Origin: Hyperoodon ampullatus
Lineage: Eukaryota; Chordata; Mammalia; Artiodactyla; Ziphiidae
Direction: 5' to 3'
Length of the DNA stretch: 64,000 bases
NCBI GenBank assembly: GCA_949752795.1
Contig: OX457057.1
Coordinates: 159,565,980-159,629,979 of the forward strand
Below the pieces are notes generated by a model that searched no databases, was not told the origin of the DNA, and saw only the letters and a list, made by a program, of their open reading frames with translations. Of the stretch, positions 35,449 to 46,630 are shown piece by piece (position 1 is the stretch's first letter; each line of letters starts with the position of its first letter). The translations under genes were made by a program, and so were the position numbers.

Positions 35449-36580
35449 TCTGTTTACATTTTAAAATTCTCATTTCTCTGTGTGTATGGTTTTTAAATTT
35501 TTTCTTTTACTATATCTTGAAGTTTACTAATTTTTTCTTCTAAGCCTAATCTGCCATTAATTTCATTAGGTTTATTTTTATCTCACACTTTGTAATTTTC
35601 ATTTCTAGAGGCTCAATTTTAGTCACTTTTATATTTTCCATGTCTCTTCTTAAGTTTTGAGCATATGGAACTCAGCTATAATAATTACTTTAATGTCTTT
35701 GATAATTCTAATATCTGTATCAGTTCTGAGCCAATTTCATTTGATCAATTTATCTCCTAACTATGGGTTGCATTGTCCTGCTTCTTTACATCCTGGCAAT
35801 TTTTTATTGGATGTTGGATGTTTTGAATTTTACTTTCTGAGATGCAGGATATTTTTATATTCCCATAAATATTCCTGAGCTTTGTTATGGCTTGTAGTTA
35901 TGTTACATGAAAACTGTTTGATCTTTTCAAGTTTTGCTGTTAAGATTTATAAGAGAAGACTGGAGCAGTTATCAATCCATGGCTTATTATTCCCTATTAC
36001 TTAGGTAAGAGCCTTGTGTGTACTCTACCCAAATCCTCCTCAATTTTTTTGTTTTTCAGTCTGGTATTTGGGACTAGACATCATTCCAAGCCCTATCTGA
36101 TCACCGGGCACTGTTACCTCTAATTATAATATTTCAAATAGTTTTCCCACAGCCTTAGGTAGTTTCTTCATATGCATGTGCTAATCAGTATTCACCTAAA
36201 TACTCAAGGGTAAATCTTTGCATATCTCCAGAGTTCTCTCTCTGTGTAGCGCTTTCCTTTCTGGTACTCTCTTTTTAGCAACTTGAGCTGCCATAGTCTC
36301 CTACAAACTCTCCACTCCTTATCCTCAGCTCAGGGAGTTCACTGGGCTCTACGTGATTGCCCTCACATCCCTGCACCCTGCACCATGGCCATCATAATGC
36401 TCCATCTCTCATAGGAATATGGTATTTCCCATCTCTCAAGGACCGTTTGCCTTCATTGCCTGATATGTAGTGTCTTGCAAACCTTTGTTTCATATATTTA
36501 GTCCTTTTTTAATTGTTTCAGTTGTAAGGTTAGATATGGTCCCTATTATTCCATTTTACAGAGAAGCTGAAGTCCCCATA
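35449..36580 (-). mobile_element. L1 D: third piece, 5' end
   Basis: This antisense text of an old L1M-type 5' UTR includes the 'ggcaattttttattggatgt' and 'tgctgttaagatttataaga' segments. It continues from 28735 across L1 F. The element appears to end near 36580 with text like 'tccctattattccattttac'. Confidence 0.7.
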
Positions 36581-38110
36581 GCCTCATTTTTTTTTAAAGA
36601 GTAGAAACTATTTTGTATAGGCAGCAAGGGAGAGGAATGGAATTCTAGAAGTCATACTGCCTTTCTTAGAGGAGTTCACATTCCTCTAGCATGTCTCAGC
36701 ATCAGATATTTATTTGGTTTCTCATTTTCTAGTATATTCTTTAATATCCATGCTGGATCTGCCATCTGCCTTTATGTAATGCTGCAGCTTTCTGTGGACC
36801 ATTCTTCCTAGGTGTGTACTGTTGGTAGAGAGCAAAGTGTACCTAATATTGATAACTCATGACATACCGAAACAATATTTTACTATAATATAACCTCCAG
36901 AGAAAATATTTAGAAAAATTATTCAGAAACATCTCTTTCTGATATTTTTGGACTACACAGGTCTGAATCATAGATGAAAGATCAAACTATTTTATGAGTG
37001 TTTTTGAACTCCCCAGTCTTTGTCCCCTTCCAAAAAATAGTTTATTCAGTGATGATACTATTTAAGATATATGGTCATAGAAATGTATCCATCATTCATT
37101 TATCCACTAAATAAATATTTGATAACCTATTATGTGCCAGGCACCTTCACTCCCTTGGGTTGTATATTTGTGTCTCTCTTTAGCACTTTATACCTTATTA
37201 CTCTTTGTTTTGTGTTAGTATATAATGTCAATCTCTCTTCTGACTTGTGAACTTATTTCATTCAAAATCCATACCTTATTTAACATCTATATATCCCTCA
37301 TAGCATTTGACATATTTTCTAGAATCTAGAAAAACCTCAGTAAAGGATTTCCATTTGGAATGAACTTTTAAATACACCTGTGCATTTGTGTTTTTGAGAA
37401 TATAGATATATACCTTGTCTTTGTATTCCTTACTTACTGACTTGCAGCTTTCACACAGAAAACAATTTTGAGGAGACAATATAGTCCTTTCTTTGTAAAA
37501 GTCATTCCTTCTCAGTAGTAACTGTTGCGTCTCTGCAAGTTTGATCAAAGCAAGGCAAGAGTCCCTCAAGAGGTTGTTGAATTTAGAAGAAAAAGTGTTT
37601 TGTTTCTTATGAATATTTGTAAGAGGACTGTGCTTGGGAATGATGGTGCTAATCTTTTACATCTATGGGACATAATCATTCCTGTGGATGCACTACAGCT
37701 CCAGGCTGAGAGATAGCAAGGGTAGTCCAGACATATATAGATATTACCTGTTTCTCCCAGTAGCTTTTAGCTCAGACTAAATGATAACATATGAGGGCTT
37801 TTAAAGGAAGGTTTTCAGCAGAGGTTATTTTCAGCTTTATTTAGGCACTACTGACCTGTCTACTTAGTTATTTTATAAATCTTACCAGGGATAGGAGCGT
37901 TTGGTTTCTATCTTTATTTACTCTTCTGAACAAATTTGGGGAGGTATCAATGGATCTTTGCTGTCCTAATCTCTCAGGGTCACAGAGAAAAAAGGACTTT
38001 GGGAACAGCATGATGGGTTTACTGCTCGTAACTAACTTTAAATGTATGCAGTTACAGACACATATCAAAACCTCCCTCAAGGCATGAAGCCCCTTTTGCT
38101 TACTAGTTTA
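36581..38110. other. Intergenic; L2-like traces only
   Basis: No gene is seen. The segments at about 37085-37150 (aataaatatttgataacctattatgtgccag pattern) and 37190-37345 resemble diverged L2 3' ends. The rest is unclassified. Frames of 60-97 codons here lack any recognisable domain. Confidence 0.5.
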
Positions 38111-38128
38111 GTCTGATTATTATTATTA

Positions 38129-38333
38129 TTATTATTATTTTTTGCGGTACGCGGGCCTCTCACTGTTGTGGCCTCTCCCGTTGTGGGGCACAGGCTCTGG
38201 ACGCAGGCTCAGCGGCCATGGCTCACAGGCCCAGCCGCTCCGTGGCATGTGGGATCTTCCCGGACCAGGGCACGAACCCGTGTCCCCTGCATTGGCAGGC
38301 GGACTCTCAACCACTGTGCCGCCAGGGAAGCCC
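38129..38333 (-). mobile_element. CHR-type short SINE
   Basis: An antisense short SINE whose tail became a (TTA)n run. The short duplication ctgattatt flanks it at about 38113 and 38334. Confidence 0.92.
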
Positions 38334-38715
38334 CTGATTATTTTTAAAATAGGCAATATTTATCTGTAGGCCAATGAGAGCAAACTCCTGCTAAAATATC
38401 TATTTCCTTTTTAAAATTTTCAAAAAAATACTAAAGATGAACAAAGATTTGGGTTAAAAGATGAGGAGCCTAAACTCATGTTTTGCAATCTCACTCTTTC
38501 ACCTCCTCTCTTTCTTTGCCTCTTCCTTCTCTATTTACATTATGTTTGAACTTTGTATTTACATGAATGAGTTAAGAGGAAAACTTTATACGTATAAAAA
38601 TGGGTTAAATAAAAGGTCTCTGACTGTATTTCTACTTAAAAGCGTGATGAAATAACATGGACTAGGGCAAACTTAGCTTATAAACAGCTAGAAAACTAGA
38701 TAATATACATGTGTC

Positions 38716-39303
38716 TTAGTTCATTCAGGATGCTTTAATAAATTATCATAGACTGCGTGGCTTATAAGCAACAGGAATTTATTTCTCACAGTTCTGGAGG
38801 CTGGAAAGTACAAAATCTGGGCTTCCCTGGTGGCGCAGTGGTTGAGAGTCCGCCTGCAGATGCAGGGGACACGGGTTCGTGCCCCAGCCCGGGAGGATCC
38901 CACATGCCGCAGAGCGGCTGGGCCCGTGAGCCATGGCCGCTGAGCCTGTGCGTCCGGAGCCTGCGCTCCGCAAGGGGAGAGGCCACAACAGTGAGAGGCC
39001 CGCGTAACGCAAAAAAAAAAAAAAAAAAAGAAAGTACAAAATCAAGACACCTGCAGATTTGATGTCTGGTGAGAGCCCATTTCTGGTTCATAGATGGCAG
39101 TCTTCTCACTGTGTCCTTACATGGTGAAAGGGGCTATGGAGCTCTGTGGGGTCACTTTTATAAGAGCATTAATTTCATTTATGAGAGTTCATGGTCATGA
39201 CCTAATCACCTCCCAAAGGCTCCACCTCCAAATATCATCAAGTTGAACATTAGATTTCACATATGAATTTTGGAGAGACACAAATATTCAGTCTATAGTA
39301 ACA
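38716..39303 (-). repeat. MaLR LTR (MLT1/MST-like), interrupted by a SINE
   Basis: Antisense LTR text: 'gcgtggcttataagcaacag', 'tctcacagttctggaggctg' and, after the SINE, 'acctaatcacctcccaaagg' and 'gaattttggagagacacaaa'. This matches the ERVL-MaLR LTR group. It has no internal genes. Confidence 0.85.
38818..39029 (+). mobile_element. CHR-type short SINE inside the MaLR LTR
   Basis: A plus-strand short SINE with an A-tail of about 19. A perfect 14-bp duplication, gaaagtacaaaatc, lies at 38804-38817 and 39030-39043. Confidence 0.95.
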
Positions 39304-39329
39304 CAAAACAAATGTTTTCCAACATTTTA

Positions 39330-40125
39330 CAACAAGCAGGACAGGAGCGTGTGCCCTATTAGATAAATGGAGAGAAACAAGTAAAGTGAGCCTTGTGATC
39401 ATCTTGGATTTCTGCCTGGAGGCAACATCTAGGCTGTGGGCATAGGTGGAGGGGGGTCAACTCAAGCAGGGCCCAGTGACCTTCATGAATTCATGACATA
39501 GATATTTGGAAATTAGGGCTCAAGTCAGCTACAGTGGTGGATGTTACAGTACAGAATTTCAGAAAATATGTGCAGAAAAAGAACTCCAGAAACCTAAAAA
39601 AGAACCCTCATGAATCTTTGCTGAATACAAGCTGTACAGTCATAGAGGAAAACCATACAAAGCCAGGTAAAGAAAACCCAAGACAATTGTAATCAGAATA
39701 ATCCCCAGAGCTCATACAGGTCAATGAGATGTTTAAGCTGTGAGGATGTATTCAAACTATGACTAGCCAAATTGGAGAGCCATTGGTGATCACACCAGGG
39801 CATTCAGTGTAGACTCCACAGCTTGGCACTAGGGCTATGCTATCATAGGGTGAAGACTACTCTAGATCTGCTCTAGAAAAGGTTAAAGACAGGCCTTAGA
39901 GATCAAACTGATCTGTAAATTACCTAACTGCCTGCCCAACACTCTTTAAGGAAAGACAACACAATCCAGACACTCAACAACATAGTAGTCACAAAGTCCT
40001 GCATCCAGCAAAAGTTAATAGACATTCCAAGAAAAGGAAAATGTGACTCATAATTAGAGCAAAAATCAATCAATAGGAACAGAAATGATAGCATTAGAAT
40101 TGAGTGTCAGAATTGAGATTAATTG
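39330..40125 (+). repeat. Old L1 (L1M-type) 5' UTR/ORF1 start, plus strand
   Basis: 'caatccagacactcaacaac', 'gtgactcataattagagcaa' and 'aatcaatcaataggaacaga' follow the order found in L1ME/L1MC leaders. It is the only sizeable old L1 fragment here on the plus strand, opposite to the stack at 1-36580. Confidence 0.6.
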
Positions 40126-40199
40126 TAGGACAATTCAACTGGTGTTGAACAACCAGCTGGTGTTTGAGAATTGCGTGGTGGTATGTGGAGAGAACCCTG

Positions 40200-40680
40200 C
40201 CCCACGTGCATTGTAATTGGTGACCAGAGTCAGACATGGCAAAGGAGAATTAAGGGAGAGGACAGAATTAAGTTTGCTAATCAGCTAACCTTAAAATAAG
40301 GAGATTATCTTGGATTATCTGAGTGGGCCCAAAATAACCACAAAGGTCCTTAAAATTGGAAGAGGCAGGCAGAGGAGAGAACCAGAGTGATGGTAGTATG
40401 TAAAGGACTTGGTTGACATTGCTGGCTTTGAAGATAGAGGTGCGGGGGGGGGTGCCCGTGAGCTAAAGAGTGCAGGAGGCCTCTAGTAACTGGAAAAGGC
40501 AAGGAAATAACTTCTTCTCTAGAATCTTCAGAAAGAAATGTATCCTGTTGACACATTGACCTTAGTCCAGTGAGATCCTTGTTGGGTTTATGGTCTATAG
40601 CAGTGTAAGGTAATAAACTGTTTTTCCTTTAAAACACTAGATTTTTTGTGATTTGTCATAGCAGTAGTAGAAAACTAACA
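40200..40680 (+). repeat. MLT1-like LTR, plus strand
   Basis: 'aggagattatcttggattat', 'ttgctggctttgaagataga', 'ctggaaaaggcaaggaaata' and 'agtagtagaaaactaacact' match the MLT1 LTR in order. It is sense, with a poly(A)-signal-like aataaa near 40612. Confidence 0.8.
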
Positions 40681-41329
40681 CTCTTGCTGAGGGTAAAATC
40701 TCAGGCAGATTCTTACACCAACAGGGCCATGTTCTTCACCATAGGACTCCCAACCCCAATTTAGCCACAGCTAATTTGCACATGGAGGACATGCCACATA
40801 AAAGCAGCCCATCTATAATCTGGCCAGTGGACAATCAGGTGTTGATTAAATTGGATTAATCAGATGTTTTCCCTTGAGCCTTGGAACTGGAGATATGAAA
40901 GAGCCAGAGTTCAATAGAAACAGAAGATAGAAGTGGAAAGGCCCAGAAGGAATCAGCTCTGGGAAGAGTAACTGAGTCATGCTAGTAGGGCAGACGTACA
41001 AGGGTGGCCATGAATGGATGCCTACTTCCAAGGGGCCAGTTATTAACCTGTCAAGTTGTCAGGACTGTGCAGTATCATGAATCTCTTCCAGTTTCGTTGA
41101 CACCTGGATATGGTCAAGATCACTGTTATTCTTATGTCCAGATGTATAAAATTCCCTCTGGTACTAGGATCAACCTTGCTGAATATAGCCATTCATTTCT
41201 TATAAGCAGTGGAACTTAGGTATTACTAAGTGCCTAGAATTTCAAAGGTTCTGAATGGTTAGTGCCTCCCCAAGGATTGTTTAGAATTCTCATGCCCTGT
41301 TTCAAATTTTAGTTAAGGAAGGGCCTAAG
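40681..41329. other. Intergenic, nothing recognised
   Basis: No gene, RNA or clear repeat is seen. Open frames are short (up to 71 codons) and without domain features. Confidence 0.5.
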
Positions 41330-41870
41330 CAGCTGTAACAAAGAGACTCCAAAACAGAGGGACTCAAACAAGTTGTAGGTTTATATATTCCTCATTTAAC
41401 AGTCAAAGTCAAGCAGCCTGTGCATGGTAGGTCAAGAAGTTTCACTCTACGAGATCATCCAGGAACCTAGGTTCCTTCTACCTTGTTGTTTTACCACCCC
41501 TTAGGGTGCTTTCTGTCTCTACATGTTTCAGTCTCACCCACTAGCACCACAACTGCCTTCCAGCTGAAAGAAAGAGGGAAAGAGACAAAGTAGATGACAA
41601 GCATATCCTTTCAAGACACTTGTGCATATCACTTCTGCTTACTTTCCCTTGGTGACAACTTGGTCACTGGCTGAAAGGTTGGCTGTGATGTCTTCTCTGG
41701 TTTGGTGGTCCCATGACCTTCTAAAATATCAGTGTGGAGGGAGAATACTATTCTTGAAAGAATCAGGGGGAATGAATATGGGGAAACAGTTATCAATATC
41801 TTCCACAGTTTTTAATGTTCATCTGAAAATACTACTATTATATGCTAGGTCCTTGTTGTGCCAAGGATAA
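41330..41870 (+). repeat. Ancient interspersed repeat, family uncertain
   Basis: The order 'agctgtaacaaagagactcc', 'gatcatccaggaacctaggttc', 'cttgttgttttaccacccct' resembles a common mammalian repeat that I cannot name securely (LTR-like). No coding potential. Confidence 0.4.
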
Positions 41871-41964
41871 ACATTGTTATTACAGTAACACAGTGTCTGC
41901 CCTCACGTAGCTTACATTCTAGTGGAGTGAACTGACACATTATAATTTGGTGTGATTATTTTTT

Positions 41965-42319
41965 AATTAATTAATTAAATTATTATTATTATTATTTTTG
42001 GGCTGTGTTGGGTCTTCATTGCTGCGTGGGCTTTCTCTAGTTGTGGTGAGCGGGGGCTACCCCTAGTTGCGGTGCACGGCTTCTCATTGTCGTGGCTTCT
42101 CTTGTTGCAGACCACAGGCTCTAGGCATGTGGGCTGCAGTTGTTCTGGCTCCTGGGCTCCAGAGCGCAGGTTCAGTAGTTGTGGCACACAGTCTCAGTAG
42201 TTGTGACGCATGGGCTTTGTTGCTCCGCGGCATGTGGGATCTTCCCGGACCAGGGCTCAAACCTGTGTTCCCTGCATTGGCAGGTGGGTTCTCAACCACT
42301 GCGCCACCAGGGAAGCCCC
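41965..42319 (-). mobile_element. Long-form CHR-related SINE
   Basis: An antisense SINE with a (TTAA)/(TTA)n tail. A duplication of about 18 bp with one mismatch flanks it: taatttggtgtgattatt (from ~41943) and taatttggcgtgattatt (42320-42337). Confidence 0.92.
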
Positions 42320-42589
42320 TAATTTGGCGTGATTATTGGTCTAATAGGGAAACTATAGGGAGCTATGGGAATATATAGTAAAGGTACTCAACCCAGCTTC
42401 AGTTCTCCCTGAAGCCTGAGTAGGAAGCAAGGCAAAATGTAGTTGGGAAAGATTTTCTATGTAAATAAAAGTGTGTGTTTACTTCCTGAGGTGAGAAACT
42501 TAGTGCATGCTGAATAAAGAAACCTAAGAAAGGGTGGTGACTCTCTTAGGTCACTCTAGTACATTCTAAGTGAATCATTCATTTTTTTC

Positions 42590-43140
42590 AATAAGATATT
42601 TTCAGTGCTTATTATGTACTAGTCCCCTTCTGGGCACTGCAAAGCTGGAATGAGAGTTAAGACTGTGTTGTTAAGCCAGAAACTGCCATTCCATAGCTGT
42701 ATAAATTTCTTTGTGTTCATGAAATACGACTAGACTGTCTAACTTTTCTCCCAGGTAGAATGCCCAATAACCAATAATCTCACAGGGACTTTAATTCTAA
42801 CCACAGACTTTCAATACATACTGAACTGCTAACAGATTAGATGTACAAATACAAAATCTCATGACTCAGAGCATCACAAAGGGTTACCTGGTAGAAGGTC
42901 AGTATCCATAACAGTAAATTATACATATAATAATTAGATTAGCAAGCAGTGATATAGAATCAGGTTCTGTTCTAAATGCTTTCTGTGTTAATCTGTGTAA
43001 TCCTTATAAGAACCACATGAGGTGGGAACAAATACTGTCCTCATTTTACAGATAGAACTGACTCTCCCAAGGTCAGTAAGTGGTGAAGCCAGAATTTGGA
43101 CCCAACCAATATGGCCCCAGAGTCCTTGTTCTTAGCCTCT
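42590..43140 (-). repeat. MIR-related fragments, antisense
   Basis: 'gtgcttattatgtactagtc' (~42610) and 'atccttataagaaccacatg' to 'cattttacagatagaactga' (~43000-43060) follow the MIR reverse complement. The better part is 42960-43130. Confidence 0.6.
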
Positions 43141-43329
43141 ATAGAAAACTGTGAAATACTTGGTAGTTAACGTTACACAACAGGGTCATGTAGTCTCTAA
43201 GATGTGAATTGCCCTTTTTTTCCCCCTCTTTCTTTCATACTGAGTTCTTACATCCAGCACCTCAGTAGAAGGTTCAAGTATCACTCCATAGAGTGAAGGT
43301 CTTGTAAATGATTATCAGTAATTAGGAAA

Positions 43330-43500
43330 TAAATTGATTAGGATAATATTTAAAATTTGATTATATTTTTGGGATGATGAAAATGTTCTCAAATTAATTG
43401 TGGTGATAGTTGCACAACTCTGAACATAATAAAAAATACTGAATCGTAACTGTAAGTGGATGCACTGTGTGACCTGTGAATTGTATCTAAAGCTATTAAT
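43330..43500 (+). repeat. Old L1M 3' end fragment, plus strand
   Basis: 'ttgtggtgatagttgcacaa' followed by 'aaaaatactgaatcgtaact' resembles L1M 3' UTR text. It is diverged. Confidence 0.5.
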
Positions 43501-44637
43501 TAAGACAAATCCATGTGACTTCAGTTTATTGTCACCACAGCTAAAGCAATCCCCAGTCCTTACCTGGCAGGTGGGAGGCATGGGTGCTCTCTCCCTCCAT
43601 TCCCGGGGTGGGTCCCTTTTCACAAACTCTTTTCAATCTTGGAAACCTTCAGAACTCCAAGTGAGATGTGTCATCTCCCTTCACATCTCTCCCCCAGTTC
43701 TAATGATGGTGCTGATGTGAGGGAAGGGGGCGGAGCCCAGGAACTGGGTTCAGATCTGCATGACACACTTTAACAAGACAGTAGTGTTCTAGATCATACC
43801 CCAAGGAGACAGAGGAATTTGGAAAGAGGACACCTGGATAAATTAGGGATGTTTATCCTGGGTGTCTTGATAACAGTCTTCAAATATCTGATGACCTGTC
43901 TTCTGGAAGACGAATTAGACTTAGGTAGCTCTAGAGGACGGGTCTATGAGTAATAGATGAAAGTTACACAGAGAGGGGAAAAAACACCATGAAATGGGGC
44001 CCATCTCAAATTGCCACCTATTTAGTCAGATCCACCTTAAAATACTACATTCAAAAGCTTACCCTTTGATATTTAAAGACTGGCTCTACATGGTATGTGC
44101 AAACCAGAGAGGAGTCACACTGACAGGAAATGCCCTGGGTCCAGTTCCACAAAGGACAAATTTTGGAGCCTGAATTAAAGATTCTGTGAGTGTCTGTCTA
44201 ATCCCAGATACCTTTATAATTAATATCCCTTATCCTGGCTGAGTCAGTGTGAGATCTCAAACCTTCTATATAAGAGCAGACTGGCTCAAAGCAGCTGATG
44301 CTTTTAAGAAACTCCTCAAGAAGGAAAACAAAACATTATAGCTTCTTTTCCTTTGAAGCTGACATCAGCTACTAACAGAAAAGAAATTCCAAGCCCTATA
44401 AATATGGTTACATCTAGTGAGTCTCAGTTTTTCTTTTTCTTAAATATTTTCTCGGATAGATGGTATTTTCTGGAGGGAAGATATAAAGAGACTTTTGCAA
44501 GACGAAAGAACCATGTAGCCCCCAAATGCTATAAATGGAAATAACTTTGGACTCAGAAAGGAATGTGTATTTGAGTTTTTATTTTAGATCAGGCTATAAC
44601 TGGCCTATTGTGTAGCCTTACACAGGATAGATTTCTT
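43501..44637. other. Intergenic; one TATA-like site, otherwise unclassified
   Basis: No gene is recognised. Text at about 43830-43990 resembles an ancient repeat (CR1/L3-like wording) with low certainty. A TATA-like motif is listed separately. Confidence 0.4.
44238..44274 (+). promoter_or_regulatory. Candidate cryptic promoter: gctgagtca plus TATATAAG
   Basis: The AP-1/Maf-like site gctgagtca (44238-44246) is followed 20 bases later by TATATAAG (44267-44274), good TATA-box spacing for a start near 44300. No gene follows; the nearest open frame (44353-44544) is 63 codons with no domain. It may be a remnant LTR promoter or chance. Confidence 0.25.
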
Positions 44638-44725
44638 TTTTTTCTTCTAATTTTTATTTTATATTGGAGCATAGTTGATTAACAATGCTCTATTAGTTTT
44701 AGGTGAACAGCAAAGTGATTCAGTT
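44638..44725 (-). mobile_element. 88-bp L1 3' end insertion
   Basis: A T-rich tail then 'atattggagcatagttgatt' and 'gaacagcaaagtgattcagt' match the L1 E/F 3' UTRs. A perfect 15-bp duplication, caggatagatttctt, lies at 44623-44637 and 44726-44740. It is extremely 5'-truncated. Confidence 0.93.
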
Positions 44726-44777
44726 CAGGATAGATTTCTTATCAATAAAATGAGGTGCTGAAATTAAATCCCTATTT

Positions 44778-44960
44778 CTCAAACATGGCTTCTTGGATCA
44801 CTTTAATCTGAATCATCCAGGATGCTTATAAAATGTGAAAATATGGAGCCCCACCAAGACCTACTCTATCAGTATTTCTGGAGGTAGAACCCAGGAATCT
44901 GCATTTTCAATGAACAGCCTAGGGGATTCTGATGTACACTACAGTTGGAGAACTATTGGG
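44778..44960 (+). repeat. MER5-like DNA transposon fragment (hAT-Charlie)
   Basis: 'tttctcaaacatggcttc', 'tggagccccaccaagaccta', 'caggaatctgcattttcaat' and 'cagttggagaactattgggt' follow MER5 order. Confidence 0.7.
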
Positions 44961-45874
44961 TCAGATAGTCACTAATATCCCTTTCATCTCGAACATTTTC
45001 TCATCCAATACTTTTTCATCCACTGTGGAGAGCCTGGAATATCTTTCAAGTAAAGATTTGGTACTGCATCTTACCCTTTATGGAGAGACCTAGGCTGACC
45101 AGTGGTTGGTTTACCTAGGAGTGAGGGGATTCCCAGGATGCAAGCCTTTCAGGCAAACTGAAACAAGTCTGTCATCCCATGAGGACCCAGCTGAAGTGAT
45201 TATTTCTTCCACTAGAGAGACCTGCCAGTCCACCAGGATGCCGGAAACTTCTCTGTGCCAGTCCCAAATATACATCTAGCTGAGATTATAATTCCCGGCA
45301 CTCTGATAGCAAAGGGTCAAGAAACCGATGTGCCCCTTGGCATGAGGGTCAGCTCAGAAACTGTTGCCCTCTCTGTAGTCCATTTGCACGGCTCGCAGTG
45401 GGGATGGATGGGTGGGTGGGCTTCAGTCTTGGGGGGAGTTGGCAGGGCAACTTCCATCAGCCACTCCCATCTATCTGTACAGTTTGTAGCGTGAGCTAAC
45501 ATGAGTCATCTCTGCTGCATCAGTGCAAACCACCCATGGGGAGTCCGACCTCTGCCTATTTCTAGAGAGGCATTTAACGAAGACTGACCTAATTCAAGCA
45601 AAAATAGGTCTCAATTAGTGTGCGACTAACCCACTGATTTTTTCTAGAAAAGAACCTTTCTGCCATGCTTGGTGACTCGATGGTGATGCTTGGTAATGGT
45701 GAAGTTGCACTTTGCTTGTGTTAATGCTTCTCTTTCTTCTTCTTTCTTTTCCTCCCTCTCCTATCCTAGCTTTCTCTCTCTCTCTCTCAAGGAAGGTTAG
45801 CTGCTGGTGATCAATCATGGTGCCTGAAAACCCTCTCTTAGTCCCTCTATCTGGCAGAGCAGCTCCCATTTTTC
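44961..45874. other. Intergenic, nothing recognised
   Basis: No gene or classifiable repeat. A short CT-rich run lies near 45772-45790. Confidence 0.45.
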
Positions 45875-45971
45875 ATTAAATGAATATGGAAATTAGAAAT
45901 GAAGAATAAGCAAATTGGGACTTGTCTCTGAGACAAGAGTGGGGGCATTATTTAAAAATAGGTATATAATA
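45875..45971 (+). repeat. 97-bp dispersed duplicate, copy 1
   Basis: It aligns without gaps to 49367-49463 with 88 of 97 positions identical (counted by eye). All nine differences are transitions. It matches no repeat family I recognise. Confidence 0.9.
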
Positions 45972-46069
45972 ACATATAAAGACTGATGTAACCACAACGT
46001 TTCTTATGTGAGGGATAAGGGGTTGCCTTCTTAGATGAGAAGGCACTGTGATGCTTGGAGTGATACACT

Positions 46070-46310
46070 TTGAAGATGGAGCAAGGGTTCACAAGCCAAA
46101 GGATTCAGGTGGCCACTAGAATCTGAAAAAGGCAAGGCAAGGAATTCTCCCTCAGAGGCTCCAGAAAGAACCAGCCCTGCTAACACCTTGACTTTAGTCC
46201 AGTGAAACCGACTTCTGACCTCCACAACAGTAAGAGCATAAATCTGTATGGTTTCAAGCCACTAGTTTGTATAATTTGTTGCAATAGCAAAAGGAAACTA
46301 ATAGTCCATT
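46070..46310 (+). repeat. MLT1-like LTR, 3' part
   Basis: 'gatggagcaagggttcacaa', 'gaaaaaggcaaggcaaggaa' and 'aacaccttgactttagtcca' match the same LTR group as 40200-40680. Only the 3' half is present. Confidence 0.8.
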
Positions 46311-46379
46311 TTAACTAACTAGCTGGCTCACGCATTGGAAACTACAGGTTGGTCTGTCAGTGTGCCACATCAGCCAATC

Positions 46380-46630
46380 ATCAAAGCCTGCCTAATCCTC
46401 CCCTAAATGGACTTCTCAGTTCTGTCCACTTCCTTCCATCTCTGCTGTCATTATCCTCGCCCAGGATAATGGATTTCCCCTACAGTGGATTTCTCCTCTT
46501 TGAACCCCATTCACCTGGTTTCAGCCAAAGTGTTTTTGTTTTGTTTTTTTCTTACAAATCAGACCATGTCATTTCTCTGCTTCTAACCACCTCAGCGGCT
46601 GGTCACTGACTTCAGGATGAAGTCTCGGGA
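46380..46630 (+). repeat. L2 LINE fragment, 5' part
   Basis: 'gtccacttccttccatctct', 'accatgtcatttctctgctt' and 'cttcaggatgaagtctcggg' follow the L2 ORF2-end region. The element resumes at about 47250. Confidence 0.7.
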
